Below, piece by piece: positions 61,623 through 64,000 of a DNA stretch of 64,000 bases; the first letter of the stretch is position 1, and every line of letters starts with the position of its first letter. The notes beneath the pieces were generated by a model, which worked only from the letters and a program-made list of their open reading frames with translations, had not been told where the DNA came from and did not search any database. The DNA is from Torymus aiolomorphi. Its lineage: Eukaryota > Arthropoda > Insecta > Hymenoptera > Torymidae. The translations under genes and the position numbers were made by a program. The DNA lies in the NCBI GenBank assembly GCA_036365515.1, contig CM070874.1, positions 214,510,942 through 214,574,941 on the forward strand, read 5' to 3'.

Positions 61623-62640
61623 AATCTTAACCTCTTTTCTCTTTTGCTCATACCTGGTGGTTAATGTTAATTTGCCACCTGTCAGCAGCTTTTTTGTTGC
61701 TGCCACCGGCAGCAGGACACTGGCTACTTGAGTGCCACTGTAAGATGCCTTGAGTCTTATTTTCTCAGTGGTCATTATTCCAGGGCCGATATCTGAAGTG
61801 ATCGACTGTATTACCTCTTCCACTGTTGTCGTTTCATGCAAATCTTTAATATCGATTGTCTCCTTATGGGACAACGTTTGCACTATTGCTTATCCTGCAA
61901 AGGTCGACAAGACCAGTGTCTGTAGCTCATGCGTCACGACACTAGGCTTGTCCAGTTCCAAGAGCAACTTTCCTGCTTTAGTGCACCTGATGCGTGAAAC
62001 CCTTTCTTGCAAGGCCTTCAACTCAGCTGCTCCTTTGAGAGTTCCTAGGATGTCGATGTACGGGTTTTTACCGCACTTCCTTATTTTGAAGGCATCAAGT
62101 AAGTCTCAAGCCAGTTGTGGTATGTGCCTGCACTGATTTCTCTTTGCCATCAGGCTTGGACCCCTCAGCTTTTTTGGGTATGCTTGTTTCTCACGACGGT
62201 TGCCCAGTCAGAATGTCCTACCTGAGCTCCCGGGTTTTTCTCTGGTAACTGCGGGGTTGCCCGGATTTTTTTCTTCTTCTCTGTCGGCTCTGGTGGCGGT
62301 GAGGGGCGGTTACGTTGGGTATGTACTACCGGCACCATCAAATTCCGAAAGAGTAGTGATGTTTGACGCCATCCATCAGTTCTTGCATATTTCCTGCACA
62401 TGCTTTCGAGTGTGTCGAACCTTAATGAACTCTATATAGGCCCTACTGGTTGTTTTCGCCATATTTTTCAGCTACGTGTGAATATTCTTCTTTTCCCGTA
62501 TAAACGCAACCAGGAACTCGAGTTCTGCCTTTAATTGTTGAAATGACAATTTCACTTGCCCGGCTCTGGTACTTCAGCCTTCGTATTTTTTTTGCTTTTC
62601 TTTTGAGATGCAGTAAAGGCCAAGTGATCGACCCCTTCTG
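61623..62640 (-). pseudogene. LINE ORF1 (Gag-like) relic, R1/Jockey-type
   Basis: The best-preserved part reads, on the minus strand, KIRKCGKNPYIDILGTLK, then EVIQSITSDIGPGIM, then LKASYSGTQVASVLLPVAA. The last is the conserved core of R1-type LINE ORF1 proteins that precedes zinc knuckles. A stop near 61893 and frame changes near 62140 break it. Upstream (62165-62640) are basic and Pro-rich frames (RPSPPPEPTEKKKKIR) fitting the N-terminal half. It is cut at 61623 by the TGTACA element. Confidence 0.65.
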
Positions 62641-63010
62641 CACCCAGTCTATTGGTCACAATGTGTTTGTGCCCCCCCACTCCTAAACCCGTGGGTAGTC
62701 CCGACTACCGGGACTTTCACCCGATCGGAATCGGTGGCGGGATTTTTCTCATTGTTGAGGATACCCGTTCGAGGTACCGTTTTCTCGTACATCTAGCATA
62801 GTTGGTTTATTATTTGGAGTGCCTTCCCCTATCTAGTTTTAGTCCATCCCGGGTATTTTATTTCCCCGGTGCCCGGCTTATGCTTTTCCCTATCCGCTGC
62901 CTGTGGAGGTGCCCGATGTGGGACTAGCAACTCGTCACGCGTGTGTATGTGTATGCTTGCGTGCGCGCGTGTGTGTATAATGCAGTAAGTTTTTCGATTT
63001 TTATCCAATC
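62641..63010 (-). other. Probable 5' leader of the LINE relic
   Basis: GC-richer than its surroundings, with nested hairpin words (GGGTAGTCCCGACTACCGGGAC; CCCGATCGGAATCGG). No coding frame. It is upstream of the ORF1 relic on the minus strand and ends at a TG/CGTG run near 62940-62975. Confidence 0.4.
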
Positions 63011-64000
63011 GTTTTTGGCAAGCGCACAAATTTTTATTTTATTTTATGTTTGTGGAAAACAAATAATATTATATGATTTTTAAGTAACTTCTTTTTAATC
63101 AATTTTCCACTTTCTGAACAATTATTTTTCAATTTTCGAAGGTTTTAACATTAATATCTTTTTTCATAGTAAAGCATTCGAAACAGCGTAAAATTATCTA
63201 CGATCTAACAAAATAGTCGATTCCTATATTTGGTCATAAGTTACTTATAAAAACACAATTTTTATAGGTTATATAACTTCGAAATGTTAAAAGTTATCTA
63301 TATGAAATTTTTTTTTTTAATTTCTCATATAAAAATCTAGAATTTGTTAAGATTTCGAGTAGTTTCAATCAATATGTTTAACGAATAAAAAGGTTCATCG
63401 TTACAAAATATCAAATGCAATAATTTCAATTTATTTTATTTCTTTTTTTTCATTTGAATTTTTATTTGGGTTCATGATCGGTGAAACTTTTATTATTTTT
63501 GCATTCTTTATTCTCTATATTTGATTACGATTAAAAACGGAATATTAAGGCTAATAGTTTAAATAGAATGACACGTTTTATCGTTAATAATTTCAGAAAC
63601 CTCCAATTTCGTCCTTATTTCATGCTAGCGTTACGCCAATACTAAGTGGTTTAGCGGGCGTTACGGGAATAGAAATTACGTAAAGCGACTAAAATACTCA
63701 TTACTTTCTACAGCACCTGTTTATAGCGTCTTTATCTGAAAGGTATTAATCGCAAAGTTTATTAAATCAGATCCCCGGCCAATAGTCATCGGGCTCCCTT
63801 ATCCAATCCTAAAAAATATTTCTCAAAATATGTACAAATGTGAATTATTAAGTGATGTTTGGGTTAGTAGAAGATCGATGGACTTGTATTTTTGTTTCTG
63901 AAATTATCATATATTTTTCTATATAAATGTAATTTGGCTTCTTTTCAGATACGTCACCTTTCATGATCTATTTTGGCAAAATAGATACGGCGATTTTGAC
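63011..64000. other. AT-rich end of window, nothing recognised
   Basis: No open frame with coding features, terminal repeats, tRNA or tandem repeats seen. Confidence 0.5.

Overview
The window looks like arthropod, most probably insect, nuclear DNA: AT-rich background, long TA and CA microsatellites, spliceosomal-type introns and insect-style transposons. I see no ribosomal RNA gene, no functional tRNA and no convincing intact host gene. It is an accessory, repeat-built region, with nearly every kilobase belonging to a mobile element or its debris. The exact organism cannot be told from sequence alone; a hymenopteran is my weak guess.

Layout: (1) 1-10428, a Ty3/Gypsy LTR retrotransposon on the minus strand, its outer LTR cut by the window start; Pol carries a macro-domain-like module between RNase H and integrase. 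(2) 10429-13321, AT-rich DNA with a hairpin MITE, a small three-exon gene relic whose second intron is a giant TA-rich palindrome, and a MITE with a perfect 27-bp terminal inverted repeat (TIR). (3) 13322-22662, a second Gypsy element on the minus strand, GC-rich, inserted in a TA microsatellite; its integrase tail carries four AT-hook-like motifs. (4) 24171-29654, a non-autonomous piggyBac-like element (TTAA at both ends) into which a gag-only LTR element (24673-29145, ACAT duplication) has inserted. (5) 30252-37907, a decayed Helentron/Helitron2-like element: two OTU modules, Rep with HUH motif, PIF1 helicase and a fused endonuclease. (6) 41181-51307, a head-to-head palindrome with two ~4.8-kb arms, each holding a protein-primed-type family B DNA polymerase gene with one intron, around a ~540-bp centre. 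(7) 54180-58790, an almost full-length two-ORF LINE inserted in a dispersed AT-rich repeat. (8) 60540-63000, a second LINE relic (minus strand, ORF1) interrupted by a 0.9-kb element built of TGTACAtt-type repeats.

The two autonomous Gypsy elements encode what they need to copy themselves (Gag shell, protease, reverse transcriptase/RNase H, integrase) but all carry nonsense and frameshift lesions. The gag-only element shares its putative tRNA-primer site with the second Gypsy element, so the two may have used the same primer tRNA. The Helentron would use Rep nicking plus helicase unwinding. Neither polymerase copy in the palindrome is intact, and their lesions differ, so the arms have decayed independently since duplication.

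The most notable items are the polymerase palindrome, the macro-like module in Gypsy Pol, the tandem OTU pair with a dead second active site, and the AT-hook integrase tail. Family assignments rest on motif recognition by eye; no search or alignment was run.
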